From the NCBI GenBank assembly GCA_035476855.1, contig DATILC010000168.1, forward strand, positions 4,829 to 68,828: DNA of 64,000 nt. The letters are read 5' to 3'. The notes beneath the pieces are model-generated. The model was not told where the DNA came from. It saw only the letters and a program-made list of their open reading frames with translations, and did not search any database. The DNA is from Solimonas_A sp035476855. Lineage in GTDB: Bacteria; Pseudomonadota; Gammaproteobacteria; Nevskiales; Nevskiaceae. Both the position numbers and the translations under genes were made by a program. This document shows, piece by piece, positions 21,579 to 31,306 of this stretch (positions are counted from its first letter, which is position 1; each line of letters begins with the position of its first letter).

Positions 21579-23909
21579 CTATGGACGCCGGGAGTTGCTC
21601 CGGTCACGACAGCCCCGGAATCTCTGCAGCAGTGGCTCGTATGCCGCGTCCTCTACGGGACCGACGCTGACCCACTCGATCGCCATGGCATCCAGATTCA
21701 TCTCATCAGCCCTGACGCCCCGCCCCATGCTCTGCACCAGGCGTTGCAACTGATACTCGCGACGCAAGGCTTGATCCTCCGGCGGCGTCGGCATGTCCGT
21801 CAGCATTTCCGCCCGGATGCAGAGCATCCTCAGAGTCGCCTCATTCGCCGCGAGATCTTCGGAGCGCTCACCGGCGAGCCCCTGCTTGAGGGTGTCGAGC
21901 CCGCTCCTGGGCCATCGCTGGACGGAGGCCATGCAGGTGTCGGCAGCCTCCTTCAGGGTGTCAAGCAGCGAAGTGTCCAGACCTCGTGAGGCGGCGAGCC
22001 GATAGGCGCGCACATGGTTGGCGGCCTCGAACAGATCGCTCCAGCCACGCTCGGCATCGCGCGCATGTTGGCGCGCAACCGACTTCCTGTAGCGATCCAG
22101 GCCCTGGTCAAGCCTGTTGCGAAGTTCGCGCGACTCCGCACGCGGAAACTCGCCGAGCGCCTCGAAAGCACTGCGCAATTCCGCCAACGCTCCGGCGCTC
22201 GCCAGCAGCTCAGCCCCCTCGAGCGCGGCGATCGTCTCGATCTGCTCGCACAAGGCAATGGCCTGCGTCTTGTTGTTCTCGAGCCCGGCCGTGTAGGCGG
22301 CAGACTCCTGCTCGCGCTTCTGGAACACGGCATCGCAGTGCTGGCGGAATTGCCCCCAGAGGCGCTGATCCACCTCACGCGGCACCGGGCCCACGGTCTT
22401 CCACTTCTGCTGGAGCTCCTTGGCCGCGTCGATAGCCTTGCGACCATCGTCGCTCGCGAGCAACTGTCCAGCACGCTCGATCAGCGACTCCTTCTGCTGC
22501 ACGTTGCGGGCGTACTCGGCATCCAGCCGGCCCTGCAGGCTCTCGGTGAGAGCCGAGAACGCCTTCTGCTGCTGCTTGCCGGCGCGATGATCCACGGGCA
22601 GGCAGTTGCGCCACTCCTGTTTCGTCTCGCGCAGCGCCTTGATGACGGCCTGCCAGTCAGGCTGCTCCCAGTTCTGTGCCGCCTCAAATGCAGTCAACCC
22701 GGCGAGCAAGGCATCGCGACGCTGCAGATTCTCCTGATGGACGAGGGCCTGGGCCGCAAAGTACTCGCTGCACGGCTGATACGCCTTCTTTCCTGCTTCC
22801 TGGAAGCGTTGCCCATCGGCTTCGGCATTCTCGCCAGCGTCCTTGCCCAGGCTGCGCCATTCCTCCTGCAGGCTCTTGATCCTGTCGGCGAGCGCCACGG
22901 GATCGAGCGCCACGCCGATCAGCGACTCCATTTCCTCCATCAGCTCGGCGCGCTTCGGCGCCACCGAGAAAGTCTTCCAGTCGTTCAGCTCGTCGAGCTG
23001 CTTGTCGAGCTGTTGTATCTGGCTGATCAGGTTGGCCGGCAGCGGCGGAGCTCCCGCCAGTTTTTCCTCGATGGCCCGTCGCACCCCGGCCGCGCGGGAG
23101 CTGCTGCCGTCCTTCAGTGCAGCACGTGCCTTCCGGATCAACTCGTCGATCTGGCGCACGGCCTGCTGCTCAGCCTGCCGTTCTTCAGCCGACGCTCGGT
23201 TCTGCTCCTCACGCACCGCCGCTTGCTCAGCTGCAGCCGCGGCGGATGCCTGCGCCTGCTGTTCGCGCAGGCGCCGCGCCTCCGCGGCTGCGTCGGCGGC
23301 AGCCTGCTCACGTGCTGCCTGGGCCGCCACCTCGCGCAAGTGCTCGGCAACGATCTCCCGTGAGCGGTCGATCCATTGCTGGACCCTGCTGCAAAGCTCT
23401 GGATCCGCCTGCGCCGCCACTGCTTTCCACTCACCCTCGAACTGATCCAGTCTCGGACTGTAGGTGGCGTCGTACGAGCGTTGGCTGTGGCGCTCGAGGG
23501 CTGCCGAGGCCGCAACGATCTCGGCGCGCAGCTGCTCGAGCTTGCGGGTCTGCTCCAGCAGGACGTCGCGCTTGGCCGTCAGGATCTTGTAGACACTCTT
23601 GTCATTGCCACCGCGGACATCGCGGATCAGCTGCCGCAGCACGTCCGGATCTTCGATCGCGGCGGCGGCCGCCTGGCGAACCTTGGTCGATGCCCCCCCA
23701 ACGACCAGCCGGGCCACCGCCTGGACGTCCCCGGCATTCATGGCCGACTGCAAGGCTTCCTCCTCGGCAGCAGCAGCCAGCGCGCGATCAGCGGCGCCCG
23801 GCTTGGGAAGAGCCTTCTCGGTCTTTTTGGACGGCACCGGTTGAGGCACTGACGCCGGAGACGGCGAAAGCGATGGCAGTTTGCGAAACAGGCGCGAGAA
23901 TAACGACAT
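21579..23909 (-). CDS. DUF349 repeat protein
   Basis: A 776-residue, highly charged, largely alpha-helical protein, probably cytoplasmic. It contains several DUF349 units, seen as repeated W-K-x-x-G/A-x-x-P segments such as LQQKWKTVGPVPREVDQRLWGQFRQHCDAVFQKRE and LRETKQEWRNCLPVDHRAGKQQQKAF. The N-terminus MSLFSRLFRKLPSLSPSP is basic and followed by a Pro/Ser linker. Long Ala/Glu/Arg-rich stretches (about 200-270) look like coiled coil. The function of DUF349 proteins is not established. The start at 23909 is chosen over one eleven codons upstream because family sequence begins MSLF. Confidence 0.82.
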   Translation of the reverse strand: MSLFSRLFRKLPSLSPSPASVPQPVPSKKTEKALPKPGAADRALAAAAEEEALQSAMNAGDVQAVARLVVGGASTKVRQAAAAAIEDPDVLRQLIRDVRGGNDKSVYKILTAKRDVLLEQTRKLEQLRAEIVAASAALERHSQRSYDATYSPRLDQFEGEWKAVAAQADPELCSRVQQWIDRSREIVAEHLREVAAQAAREQAAADAAAEARRLREQQAQASAAAAAEQAAVREEQNRASAEERQAEQQAVRQIDELIRKARAALKDGSSSRAAGVRRAIEEKLAGAPPLPANLISQIQQLDKQLDELNDWKTFSVAPKRAELMEEMESLIGVALDPVALADRIKSLQEEWRSLGKDAGENAEADGQRFQEAGKKAYQPCSEYFAAQALVHQENLQRRDALLAGLTAFEAAQNWEQPDWQAVIKALRETKQEWRNCLPVDHRAGKQQQKAFSALTESLQGRLDAEYARNVQQKESLIERAGQLLASDDGRKAIDAAKELQQKWKTVGPVPREVDQRLWGQFRQHCDAVFQKREQESAAYTAGLENNKTQAIALCEQIETIAALEGAELLASAGALAELRSAFEALGEFPRAESRELRNRLDQGLDRYRKSVARQHARDAERGWSDLFEAANHVRAYRLAASRGLDTSLLDTLKEAADTCMASVQRWPRSGLDTLKQGLAGERSEDLAANEATLRMLCIRAEMLTDMPTPPEDQALRREYQLQRLVQSMGRGVRADEMNLDAMAIEWVSVGPVEDAAYEPLLQRFRGCRDRSNSRRP

Positions 23910-24125
23910 TGTTGACCTGCACAGCACATGGGACGGCCGCACAGTCTACCTGCGCTGGAAGGCCCGTAGCATCTGCTTTTGCCTGCGCTTTGACGTCACC
24001 CGGATTTGAGGGCACCAGTCGCCACAGGCCGGTTGGTGCCAGTAGCCTACGTTCTCGTTCGTTAATTCGCGGGATCACCCCCCCTCTTGTAAGCTTCCTA
24101 CACTTGGGTAAGCGATGGTGAAGCC

Positions 24126-26033
24126 GTGATTGAATTGCCAATAGAGTTCGAGTTGCCTGCGCCATGGACGGGGAAAAAGAACTTCAAAGCATCAGCCGTC
24201 GCGCCTGTCAATTTCCTTGTCGGCCCCAATGGGAGCGGAAAGTCGCGCTTCGCCAAGGAGCTTAAGAGTCGGCTCCCGACTAGGGGCAATGGTGCGAGAT
24301 TGCTGAATACGGACAGACTCGAAGGGATGGAGAGCACCAAGGCTTTCCGAAATAGCTTCGGCGACCGTTTTGGAAATGGCTTCGACAAGACACACTTCGA
24401 AATTTTTAAGAATGCAGGCACCCAAGAAGGCTCGGGTCTCGACGCTTTCATACTTCTCGAGGAGCGGCTAGACCTAAGAATTCAGGTCGAAGCCACGCTG
24501 AGCAATCTCTTCAATCGAAGGATCTCACTCGAGTGGGATTCGGGACGGCTGAAGGCGATGGCTGCAATTGGAACGAGTGGCGCGTCATACCGGCTCGATC
24601 GGGACGAGTGTCATGGCATCAAGGAGCTGCTGGTCTTACTCACGCACCTTTACAACAACGAGCATCCGTACCTCATCATCGACGAGCCGGAGCTCAACCT
24701 TCATCCTCAATACCAAGCCTTCTTGATGCAGGAGGTCAGGCGTCTAGCCGGGAACCCGGCCACCGACCCGAGCAAGAAGCTCATCTTCTTGATTACACAC
24801 TCGCCCTTCATTCTCGACTTCGCCACTGTCGAAGATGTGAAGGCAGTCATCTCATTCGACCTGAAGCACGAAGTCCCAAGGCAGCTATTGGACCTCAGTG
24901 CAGAGGAGTCTGGTCGTCTTGCGCGGCTGGTTCCGCGATTGAACGTGCACCACAAACAGCTCTTCTTCTCGGACAATCCTGTCTTCGTCGAGGGAATCCT
25001 CGATGCCCAGATGGTTGCGACTGTGCAGTCCGCACGCGGAGTTTCGATGGCCGCAGCAGGAAGTTGCGTCATCGACGCCGGCGGCAACGAGGAAGTCAAT
25101 CAGTATCTGGATTTGTGCTCCCACCTGGGGAAGAGAGCCTTCTTTCTGTACGACTTGGACAGCTTGTTCCGGGGCAATCTCAGGGCGCGTATTAGAGGCG
25201 ATGCAGGCGTCAAGGCGGCGCTTACGGCGTCAGGGTTGGGGGCTGACTTTGGAACCTACTGTGGCGCCCTCGAGAGCAAACTCACCGTAATAGCGGATCA
25301 GCTATTAGGAATCGCTATACCTCCTGCAGCGTTGTCGGAGCTGATCGCATTTCTTACTTCTTTGGGCATACGGAAGGAGTGGACTCCCGACAAGCATCCG
25401 AAGGCACGCGTAGCAATCCTCACCGCATTGAGCCGGTTCCGAGCGGATTTGGTCGCGGCAACGTCTGCGGGCGACGTCGATGATATCGAAGGGCGCTTAA
25501 GAAGGATTTGCGACGTTCTGCGCGGGCAGAATGTACTCCTCCTGCCGGGTGGGACCCTTGAGAGATACCTGCCGAGCTACACCGGAAATCCTTACAAAAT
25601 TGATGACGAGGCGAAGTCGGCTGCCGTCGTCGCCGAGATCACCTGGCTCGCTGGGCAACATGAACAAGCTGCACTGAAAGCGCGCTATGGCGATCTGTAT
25701 GAATCCATCGAGGCGCTGCCCTCAAAACCGCCGGTCGATATGGACAGCGTATTGATCGAGTATCTCAGCGCATTCATTCATGCCCTACAGGGTGCGGTAG
25801 TTGCTAATTCGGACTGGAAGCACGAAGAGCTCGGTAAGTATCTTGAGATCAAACAACCCGCCTCAGCGAAGGTCTTTTCCGTAGCATCTCTGGTCAGAAA
25901 CGCACCCGATAAATTCCGCTGTGCCGTTGAGGTGATGCCTATGTTGGGCCAGGGGCTCCGACACGTCATTGTCACGGAGGCGACCAACGCGGGAATGCGC
26001 AACTTCTTGATCGGTACCGGCAAGCCAGCGTAG
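24126..26033 (+). CDS. OLD-like AAA ATPase with TOPRIM-like domain
   Basis: Overcoming-lysogenization-defect (OLD) type architecture in 635 residues. Walker A is VGPNGSGKS (32-40). Walker B is YLIIDEPELNLHP (182-194), and the switch His is in LITHSP (about 222-227). A TOPRIM-like half follows, with Glu289 (FVEGILDA), Asp317 (VIDAGG) and D343-L-D345. OLD-family proteins are ATP-regulated nucleases, several in antiphage defence. It has a GTG start after GGTGA. Its sequence is visibly more AT-rich than both neighbours, and it stands alone, which suggests horizontal acquisition. No UvrD-like partner (GajB) or other defence gene lies beside it. Confidence 0.78.
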   Translation: MIELPIEFELPAPWTGKKNFKASAVAPVNFLVGPNGSGKSRFAKELKSRLPTRGNGARLLNTDRLEGMESTKAFRNSFGDRFGNGFDKTHFEIFKNAGTQEGSGLDAFILLEERLDLRIQVEATLSNLFNRRISLEWDSGRLKAMAAIGTSGASYRLDRDECHGIKELLVLLTHLYNNEHPYLIIDEPELNLHPQYQAFLMQEVRRLAGNPATDPSKKLIFLITHSPFILDFATVEDVKAVISFDLKHEVPRQLLDLSAEESGRLARLVPRLNVHHKQLFFSDNPVFVEGILDAQMVATVQSARGVSMAAAGSCVIDAGGNEEVNQYLDLCSHLGKRAFFLYDLDSLFRGNLRARIRGDAGVKAALTASGLGADFGTYCGALESKLTVIADQLLGIAIPPAALSELIAFLTSLGIRKEWTPDKHPKARVAILTALSRFRADLVAATSAGDVDDIEGRLRRICDVLRGQNVLLLPGGTLERYLPSYTGNPYKIDDEAKSAAVVAEITWLAGQHEQAALKARYGDLYESIEALPSKPPVDMDSVLIEYLSAFIHALQGAVVANSDWKHEELGKYLEIKQPASAKVFSVASLVRNAPDKFRCAVEVMPMLGQGLRHVIVTEATNAGMRNFLIGTGKPA

Positions 26034-26223
26034 TCAACGTCACGCGCAAAGCACGGCCGATACCGCGAGGTCGCCACAATGAATCCCTCTAGCGCGGGCA
26101 CGCCACTACACCAGCTTGAATGACCTCTTCGGGCCACGAGAGCAAGATGTCACCACCGTCAGCTTTGGGCTGATAGCACTCGGCAATCAAATCCAGCGTT
26201 GGGGTACACGGACGCACCCCATC

Positions 26224-27003
26224 CTACCGGCCGCCCTTCCGCACAGCGACAGCCGCCGCATGCTTCTGCATGCTTTGCACCGTCTCCTCGCTCTCGAAAA
26301 TGGCGAGCCCGCGATTGCGTTGTTCCGCCGTTTCGTCCAGCACGCGCTGGACATAGGGCGCGATCAGTTGGGCTTTGACATGCGCGTAGCCTGCCTGCGG
26401 CCTGGCGCCCAGGCTTGCGGCACGCGTGACCGCGGCCGCCAGCAGCTGGTCTGCATCCGCGTGGCTGGCGTGAAAGCTGCCATTGCGCAGGCCTGCACGC
26501 CAATCGAACAGTTCGGCGCTCTGGATCGCGTAGGCCAGGTCCCGTTGCAGCGCCCAGCGTCCGATTTCGACGGCGATGGACGGAAAGCCGGCACCAAACT
26601 GCAGTTCGTTGATGCCGTACTGGCCCGCCCCTTCGACGACATGGCGGAAATCGCAGGCCACGGCGACGAAGAAGCCGGCGGCAATCGCGTGGCCGGTGAC
26701 CGCGGCCACAGTCGGCTTGGGGCAGCGCCAGACATCGAGGAAGCACTGCTGCATTGCGTCGGAGAAAGCCTGCGTCTGGCCAGCGTCCCTGGCGGCGAAC
26801 AAGGCCTCGAAGTCCAGACCCGCGCTGAAGACGGCGCCGGCGCCACGGATGACGATGGCACGGACGGCACCGTCCGCTGCTGCCGCGTTCATCGCCTGCG
26901 ACAAGGCCTGCATCAGTTCGACATTGAACGCATGCATGCGGGGACGATTGAGGGTGAGCAGGCGCACGCCGCCGGCAAGGTTCTCGGTCAGCAGCACGGA
27001 CAT
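26224..27003 (-). CDS. Enoyl-CoA hydratase/isomerase family protein
   Basis: A crotonase-fold enzyme of 259 residues from MSVLLTENLAGGVRLLTLNRP. The oxyanion-hole segments are recognisable as VFSAGLDFEALF and KPTVAAVTGHAIAAGFFVAVACDFR. The usual catalytic glutamates are not obvious, so hydratase activity is not assured; an isomerase or hydrolase is possible. It lies 34 bases downstream of the PHA synthase-like gene on the same strand and is probably in one operon with the storage-lipid enzymes. Confidence 0.85.
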   Translation of the reverse strand: MSVLLTENLAGGVRLLTLNRPRMHAFNVELMQALSQAMNAAAADGAVRAIVIRGAGAVFSAGLDFEALFAARDAGQTQAFSDAMQQCFLDVWRCPKPTVAAVTGHAIAAGFFVAVACDFRHVVEGAGQYGINELQFGAGFPSIAVEIGRWALQRDLAYAIQSAELFDWRAGLRNGSFHASHADADQLLAAAVTRAASLGARPQAGYAHVKAQLIAPYVQRVLDETAEQRNRGLAIFESEETVQSMQKHAAAVAVRKGGR

Positions 27004-27037
27004 GCAGGGCTCTCGATCAGGCTTGTTTGACCAGGCT

Positions 27038-28201
27038 TCAGGCCGCGGACCGCTCGGCCAGCCAGTCCGCGCTCTGCGCCCACACCGCGCTTTGCGCCTT
27101 GCTGCCAAGGATCACGCCCATGTGTCCGCCGGGCGCGACGTGGAACTCCTTGTCGGTGGAAGCAACGATCTCGACGAGCTTCTGCGCGATCGGCGGCGGC
27201 ACCAGGATGTCCTTCTCGCCGGCGAACACCAGCAGCGACGAGCGGATCCGATCCAGCTCCGCGAGCCGGTCGCCGAGTTCGATCCTGCCGCTGGCCAGCT
27301 TGTTGTCGACGGCAACCTTCACCAGCATGTCCTGGATCACCCCGGCCGGGTACATCAGCATGTGGTTGAGATAATCCGCCGTGGTGGAGTGCGACTCGAC
27401 GAAGGCGCGGTCCGACATGCCGGCGACCAGGTCCCAGTAGGTGGTGACGCTGCCGACCGGATCGGTCAGCTTGAACGCCAGCGTGGTGAACCAGGCCGGC
27501 ATCTGCATCTTCAGCGGATCCAGCATGTCCATGCGCAGGTTGCTGTACCTGCGGATCAGTTGGGCCGGTCCGTTCAGTGCCTGGGCCGCACCGGCGACGA
27601 TGCCGCCGCCGCGCATGTCGATCGGGCTGGCGACGGTGACGATGTTGCGAACGTGCGGATCGTGATTGAGGCCCTGGTACAGCAGGCTCAGCAGGCCGCC
27701 CATGCACCAGCCCATCAGGGCGACATCCTGGCTGCCGGAGTGCTTGCGGATTTTCGCCAGCGCGGTGCCGAGCATCACGTCGGCATAGTCGCGCAGGCGC
27801 AGATGGGCGTGTTCCCGCGTCGGCCGGCCCCAGTCGACCAGGTAGGTCTTGAAGCCGCGCGCCGCCATGTAGCGCACCAGGCTGCGCTGCGGCATCAGGT
27901 CGAAAGTCTCGGTGGTCACGCCCAGCGGCGGCACCAGCACCAGCGGCACGGCGTGCTGCTCGCGCTGGATCGGCATGCGGCTGCCATCCACCAGTTCGAT
28001 GTCGTTCTCCTCCGGCAGGCCGTAGTAGCGCACCGCCATCGGGTCACCGTCGTGCACCAGCTCGAACCAGGTGCGGCCGGACTTGACCAGCTTGTCGCGG
28101 CGGAACATCCAGTCGAAGCCGTTGCCCAGAACCTGTGCCGCACGCTGGTTCAGCGCCAGCCCCTGCCCGCGCAGCTTGCCGATCAGTTCGTTGTTGCTCA
28201 T
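27038..28201 (-). CDS. PHA synthase-like alpha/beta hydrolase (PhaC type)
   Basis: The 387 residues match the short polyhydroxyalkanoate synthase class. The nucleophile is a cysteine in GWCMGG (Cys166), as in PhaC, rather than the serine of lipases. The likely triad partners are Asp331 in GEKDILVPP and His360 in PGGHMG. No separate PhaE-like partner is seen. Its start overlaps the stop of the wax ester synthase gene by four bases, so the two are coupled. It may polymerise hydroxyacyl-CoA or act as an acyl-transferring hydrolase. Confidence 0.83.
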   Translation of the reverse strand: MSNNELIGKLRGQGLALNQRAAQVLGNGFDWMFRRDKLVKSGRTWFELVHDGDPMAVRYYGLPEENDIELVDGSRMPIQREQHAVPLVLVPPLGVTTETFDLMPQRSLVRYMAARGFKTYLVDWGRPTREHAHLRLRDYADVMLGTALAKIRKHSGSQDVALMGWCMGGLLSLLYQGLNHDPHVRNIVTVASPIDMRGGGIVAGAAQALNGPAQLIRRYSNLRMDMLDPLKMQMPAWFTTLAFKLTDPVGSVTTYWDLVAGMSDRAFVESHSTTADYLNHMLMYPAGVIQDMLVKVAVDNKLASGRIELGDRLAELDRIRSSLLVFAGEKDILVPPPIAQKLVEIVASTDKEFHVAPGGHMGVILGSKAQSAVWAQSADWLAERSAA

Positions 28202-29583
28202 GGCAGGGCTCCGGCAGCCAGCGATTCTTCGAGGTCGTCCAGCGCCTGGCCGGTGTACACCGCCATGCGCTGCAGGCTCGGCAAGGTCTCGCGCGCACCG
28301 CAGTAGCCGATGTTCAGCGTATCGGCATAGTGCAGGCAGGTGATGCTCAGCGCCGTACCCTGGGTCAGCGGGAACATCGGGTACAGCGCCTCCAGCCGCG
28401 CGCCTTCGCAGTACAGCGGCTGTTCGGGGCCGGGCTGGTCGGCGATGACCAGGTTGCACATCGCCGGCGCCAGGCGGCCCATGCCGCTGAGCTGGCCCAG
28501 CAGATACGGTGCCGCAGTCGCCAGGGTGTACAGCGGCAGCAGCGTCTCCGGTACCGCGTCGAGGTGTTCGCGCGAAGCCTGGGTGGAGCGCTGGATCGCG
28601 GCGAGCCGCTTGTGCGGATCGGCAAACTGCGTGCCCAGGCTGACGTAGCCGATCGAGCCGTAGGGCGTCTCCGCATCCGGGTTGCCCTTGTGCAGGCCCG
28701 GCACGGCGGCGACGAAGGAGCGCTCCGGCAGCGCGTTGTACTCCTTGAAGAAGCGCCGCAGCGCGGTGCCGCAGAGATACAGCACCAGGTCATCCAGCTC
28801 TGCCCCGCAGGCGGCGGCGATGCGCTGCAGCCGTGCCCGCGGATATTGCTGGGTGGCGAAGCGCCGCTGCGCATCGATACGCACGTTCATCACCGAATGC
28901 GGCGCGCTGTACGGCGCACTCAGGTCGCCACCGGGCGTCGAGCCGCCGCGCAGCAGGCGCCACATGGCGCTGCCGAATGCCTGCGCCGAGGCGCCGGCCT
29001 CGCCGCGGCGGACGAAGCTGCGCAGGCTCTCCTGCAGCTGCGCGCCGGCCTGCCCGCGCTCGGACGGTGGCGCCGCCAGCGTCCACGGCGCCGGCGTGTT
29101 GCGGCGCTTCGGATCGGGCGACAGCCAGGCGGTCAGCATGCGCAGGAAGCCGGTGACGTCGGTCAGCGCGTGGTGCATCTTGACGTACAGCGCGAAGCGG
29201 CCGTCGTGCAGGCCCTCGATCAGATGACATTCCCAGGGCGGGCGGCTCAGGTCCAGGGGGTGGCTGTGCAGGCGCGACACCAGGATGCCCAGCTCGCGCT
29301 CGCCGCCGGGCGCCGGCAGCGCGGACTGGCGTACGTGAAAGTCCATGTCCGCCTGCGAATCTTCCTCCCAGCAGGGTGCTCGCAAGCGGCGGCGGTTGAG
29401 CGTCCGGTTCCACGGCGCGGCGGTGTCGGGCGCGGCGCGCAGGCTGTCGGCCAGGCGCACCACATGGTCGGCGCGCGCGCCCTTGGGCAGCTGGAAGATC
29501 AGCAGCGCGCCGAGGTGCATCGGCGTCGCCACCGAGTCCAGCATCAGCCAGCTGCGCTCCAACGGATTCAGGGGATGGCTCAT
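28198..29583 (-). CDS. Wax ester synthase / diacylglycerol acyltransferase
   Basis: A bifunctional WS/DGAT that esterifies acyl-CoA to fatty alcohols or diacylglycerol for neutral-lipid storage. The 461 residues begin MSHPLNPLERSWLMLDS. The active-site motif HHxxxDG is seen as HHALTDV (137-143), with the canonical Gly replaced by Val. The conserved PLW-like segment is RPPWECHLIEGL. The C-terminal half carries the DUF1298-type region (NLVIADQPGPEQPLY). It is first in the operon with the PhaC-like and crotonase genes. Confidence 0.9.
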   Translation of the reverse strand: MSHPLNPLERSWLMLDSVATPMHLGALLIFQLPKGARADHVVRLADSLRAAPDTAAPWNRTLNRRRLRAPCWEEDSQADMDFHVRQSALPAPGGERELGILVSRLHSHPLDLSRPPWECHLIEGLHDGRFALYVKMHHALTDVTGFLRMLTAWLSPDPKRRNTPAPWTLAAPPSERGQAGAQLQESLRSFVRRGEAGASAQAFGSAMWRLLRGGSTPGGDLSAPYSAPHSVMNVRIDAQRRFATQQYPRARLQRIAAACGAELDDLVLYLCGTALRRFFKEYNALPERSFVAAVPGLHKGNPDAETPYGSIGYVSLGTQFADPHKRLAAIQRSTQASREHLDAVPETLLPLYTLATAAPYLLGQLSGMGRLAPAMCNLVIADQPGPEQPLYCEGARLEALYPMFPLTQGTALSITCLHYADTLNIGYCGARETLPSLQRMAVYTGQALDDLEESLAAGALP

Positions 29584-29963
29584 GCGGCTTTACTCATGGG
29601 GCAGACCTCTTGGCGGGCTCCGGCATTCTGCACCTCCGCGGGAATCATCGCCGCCCCCTGGGCCATGCCGGCAGCCGCAGCGGGTCGGGCCCGGCAGTCC
29701 GGATTCCGTCCGCTCAGATGCCATCGGATGAACCGACCTGCCCGCGGCATCGATCGTTAGGCGTGATCGATTTCGGTTAGCGCACCATTTCTGGCACCTC
29801 TGCGCCAGTCCTGACCGACGCAATTCAGTCCGCAATCGCTCCTTCCTGCGATCCGGGGCCTCAGAACTTGCGCGTTCTGGGGGACAGCCGACGCCGGAAA
29901 AAGCCACCGGTCGAGATTCCGGCAGCAAGCCGGAGAGCGGATCGATGACCCGCCCTCCGGTAT
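29584..29963. other. Gene-free stretch between wax synthase and MFS genes
   Basis: No gene is supported in these 380 bases. A small hairpin, TCCGGC-AGCAA-GCCGGA (about 29917-29934), lies 30 bases after the MFS stop and could weakly terminate leftward transcription. A second short inverted repeat, CAGAAC...GTTCTG, is near 29862-29879. I see no promoter I would defend. Confidence 0.4.
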
Positions 29964-31214
29964 TCAGATGGCCACTGTCGGCGCCGTTGTCACTGCTGCC
30001 GGCTGCGCTGCGCGAACCGCGCAGATCAGCGGCACCAGCAACAGGCCGAACACCAGTATTGCCACGCCGGCCAGCATCACGAAGGTCGGCTGCAGGCCCC
30101 AGCCATCCACGGCCGCACCCACCAGCGGCGCAGTCACCATGTAGGCGGCGCGAAAGCCCAGGTGTGCGAACGAGTTCGCCGTGGCCCGGTAGCGTCCCGG
30201 CACGCGCCGGTTGAAGGCATCCCGCAACACCACCAGCCCCAGGCCGCGGGCAGCGAAGAACAGCAGGCTCGCCACCAGTCCGCCGACCAGTCCCAGCCCG
30301 GCGAGGCCCAGGTAGCCCAGCACCGGCAGCAGGCCAATGACCGCCAGCAGCGCGGTCACGCCCCAGCGGCGCTCCAGGCTCAATGCCAGGCGTCCCGACA
30401 GCGACGCCACCAGGGCCAGCGCACCCCACAGGTAACCGAAGGCCTGCAGATCGATGCCCTGCGCCTGCCAGTGCGGCTGCAGCAGCCAGACCGCATAGAA
30501 CGGGCCCAGGCTCCAGATGCACAAGGCCAGCAGCGTGTGCCGCAGCACACGGCTGCTGCCCAGCAGGTGCGTGACGATCTCGCGCAGGTTGCCGGCATGG
30601 CTGCTGCGCGAGAGCCGTTCGCCCGGCGGCTCGTGCAGGCCCAGTGCGAACAGCAGCGGCAGCATGCTCACGGCGGCCTGTACCCAGGCCACGGCGTCGA
30701 GCGAATACGCCAGCAGCACCAGGCTGCAGACGATGCCGGCCAGCGCCTCGCCCGAGGTGTGCAGCACGAACATGCGTCGCACGACCTTCTCCGGATGGCT
30801 GTCGTTGCCGGCCAGCGCCTGCTCGGTGTCGTAGAGCAGCGCGAGGTCTGCACCTGACACCAGGCTCACGCCCACGGCCAGCAGCAGCTCGCACAGCGAC
30901 AACTGCAGGAACCCATGCGAGAACACGAAGCCGGCATGCCCCACGGCCATGAACAGCGCGCCGAGCTGCAGCGCCCGCACGCGGCCGAAGACATCGGCGA
31001 TGTAGCCCGACGGCACTTCCATCAGCAACACGAATCCGGCGAACACGGCCTGCAGCAGCAGGACCTCGCTGACGTCCAGGCCTCGCTCGCCGAGGAAGGG
31101 CACGAGCACCGGAATGATCACCAGGAACACCTGGAAGAAGCCCAGCCCGGCCACGCAGCTCACATTGCGCCGCAGGCGCCGGTGCAACAACTGCTGTTCA
31201 TCATTTGCCACCAT
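29964..31214 (-). CDS. MFS transporter
   Basis: A twelve-helix major facilitator of 416 residues in the inner membrane. The loop 2-3 signature is seen as GYIADVFGRVRALQLG (about 76-91). Long hydrophobic segments follow (FQVFLVIIPVLVPFLG, LLLQAVFAGFVLLMEV, LLAVIGLLPVLGYLGLAGLGLVGG). The substrate cannot be read from sequence. The gene is preceded by a leader with a short open frame and an intrinsic terminator 26 bases before the start codon, which suggests attenuation control. Confidence 0.85.
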   Translation of the reverse strand: MVANDEQQLLHRRLRRNVSCVAGLGFFQVFLVIIPVLVPFLGERGLDVSEVLLLQAVFAGFVLLMEVPSGYIADVFGRVRALQLGALFMAVGHAGFVFSHGFLQLSLCELLLAVGVSLVSGADLALLYDTEQALAGNDSHPEKVVRRMFVLHTSGEALAGIVCSLVLLAYSLDAVAWVQAAVSMLPLLFALGLHEPPGERLSRSSHAGNLREIVTHLLGSSRVLRHTLLALCIWSLGPFYAVWLLQPHWQAQGIDLQAFGYLWGALALVASLSGRLALSLERRWGVTALLAVIGLLPVLGYLGLAGLGLVGGLVASLLFFAARGLGLVVLRDAFNRRVPGRYRATANSFAHLGFRAAYMVTAPLVGAAVDGWGLQPTFVMLAGVAILVFGLLLVPLICAVRAAQPAAVTTAPTVAI

Positions 31215-31240
31215 GACACCGCTCTCAAAAACAACCGCAC

Positions 31241-31276
31241 AAAGAAAAACCCCGGAGGCTTGCGCGCTCCGGGGTT
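31241..31276 (-). terminator. Intrinsic terminator or attenuator in the MFS leader
   Basis: On the minus strand, AACCCCGGAG-CGCGCAAGC-CTCCGGGGTT runs into TTTTTCTTT. It ends only 26 bases before the MFS start. An upstream CTCCGGGGGTT (31326-31316) could pair with the first arm and prevent the hairpin. Confidence 0.7.
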
Positions 31277-31306
31277 GGTTGGACTGCAGATCCGTGATCT
31301 AGAAAA

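Noticed and set aside
20987..21607. Long N-terminal extension of the lytic transglycosylase
   Set aside because: It would run through a MITE and bury the signal peptide that begins at 20986.
21359..21670. 103-residue plus-strand open frame before and over the DUF349 gene end
   Set aside because: No ribosome site, no recognisable domain, and it overlaps a supported gene.
24126..26033. Complete Gabija system
   Set aside because: The OLD-like gene resembles GajA in layout, but no UvrD-like helicase gene is adjacent on either side.
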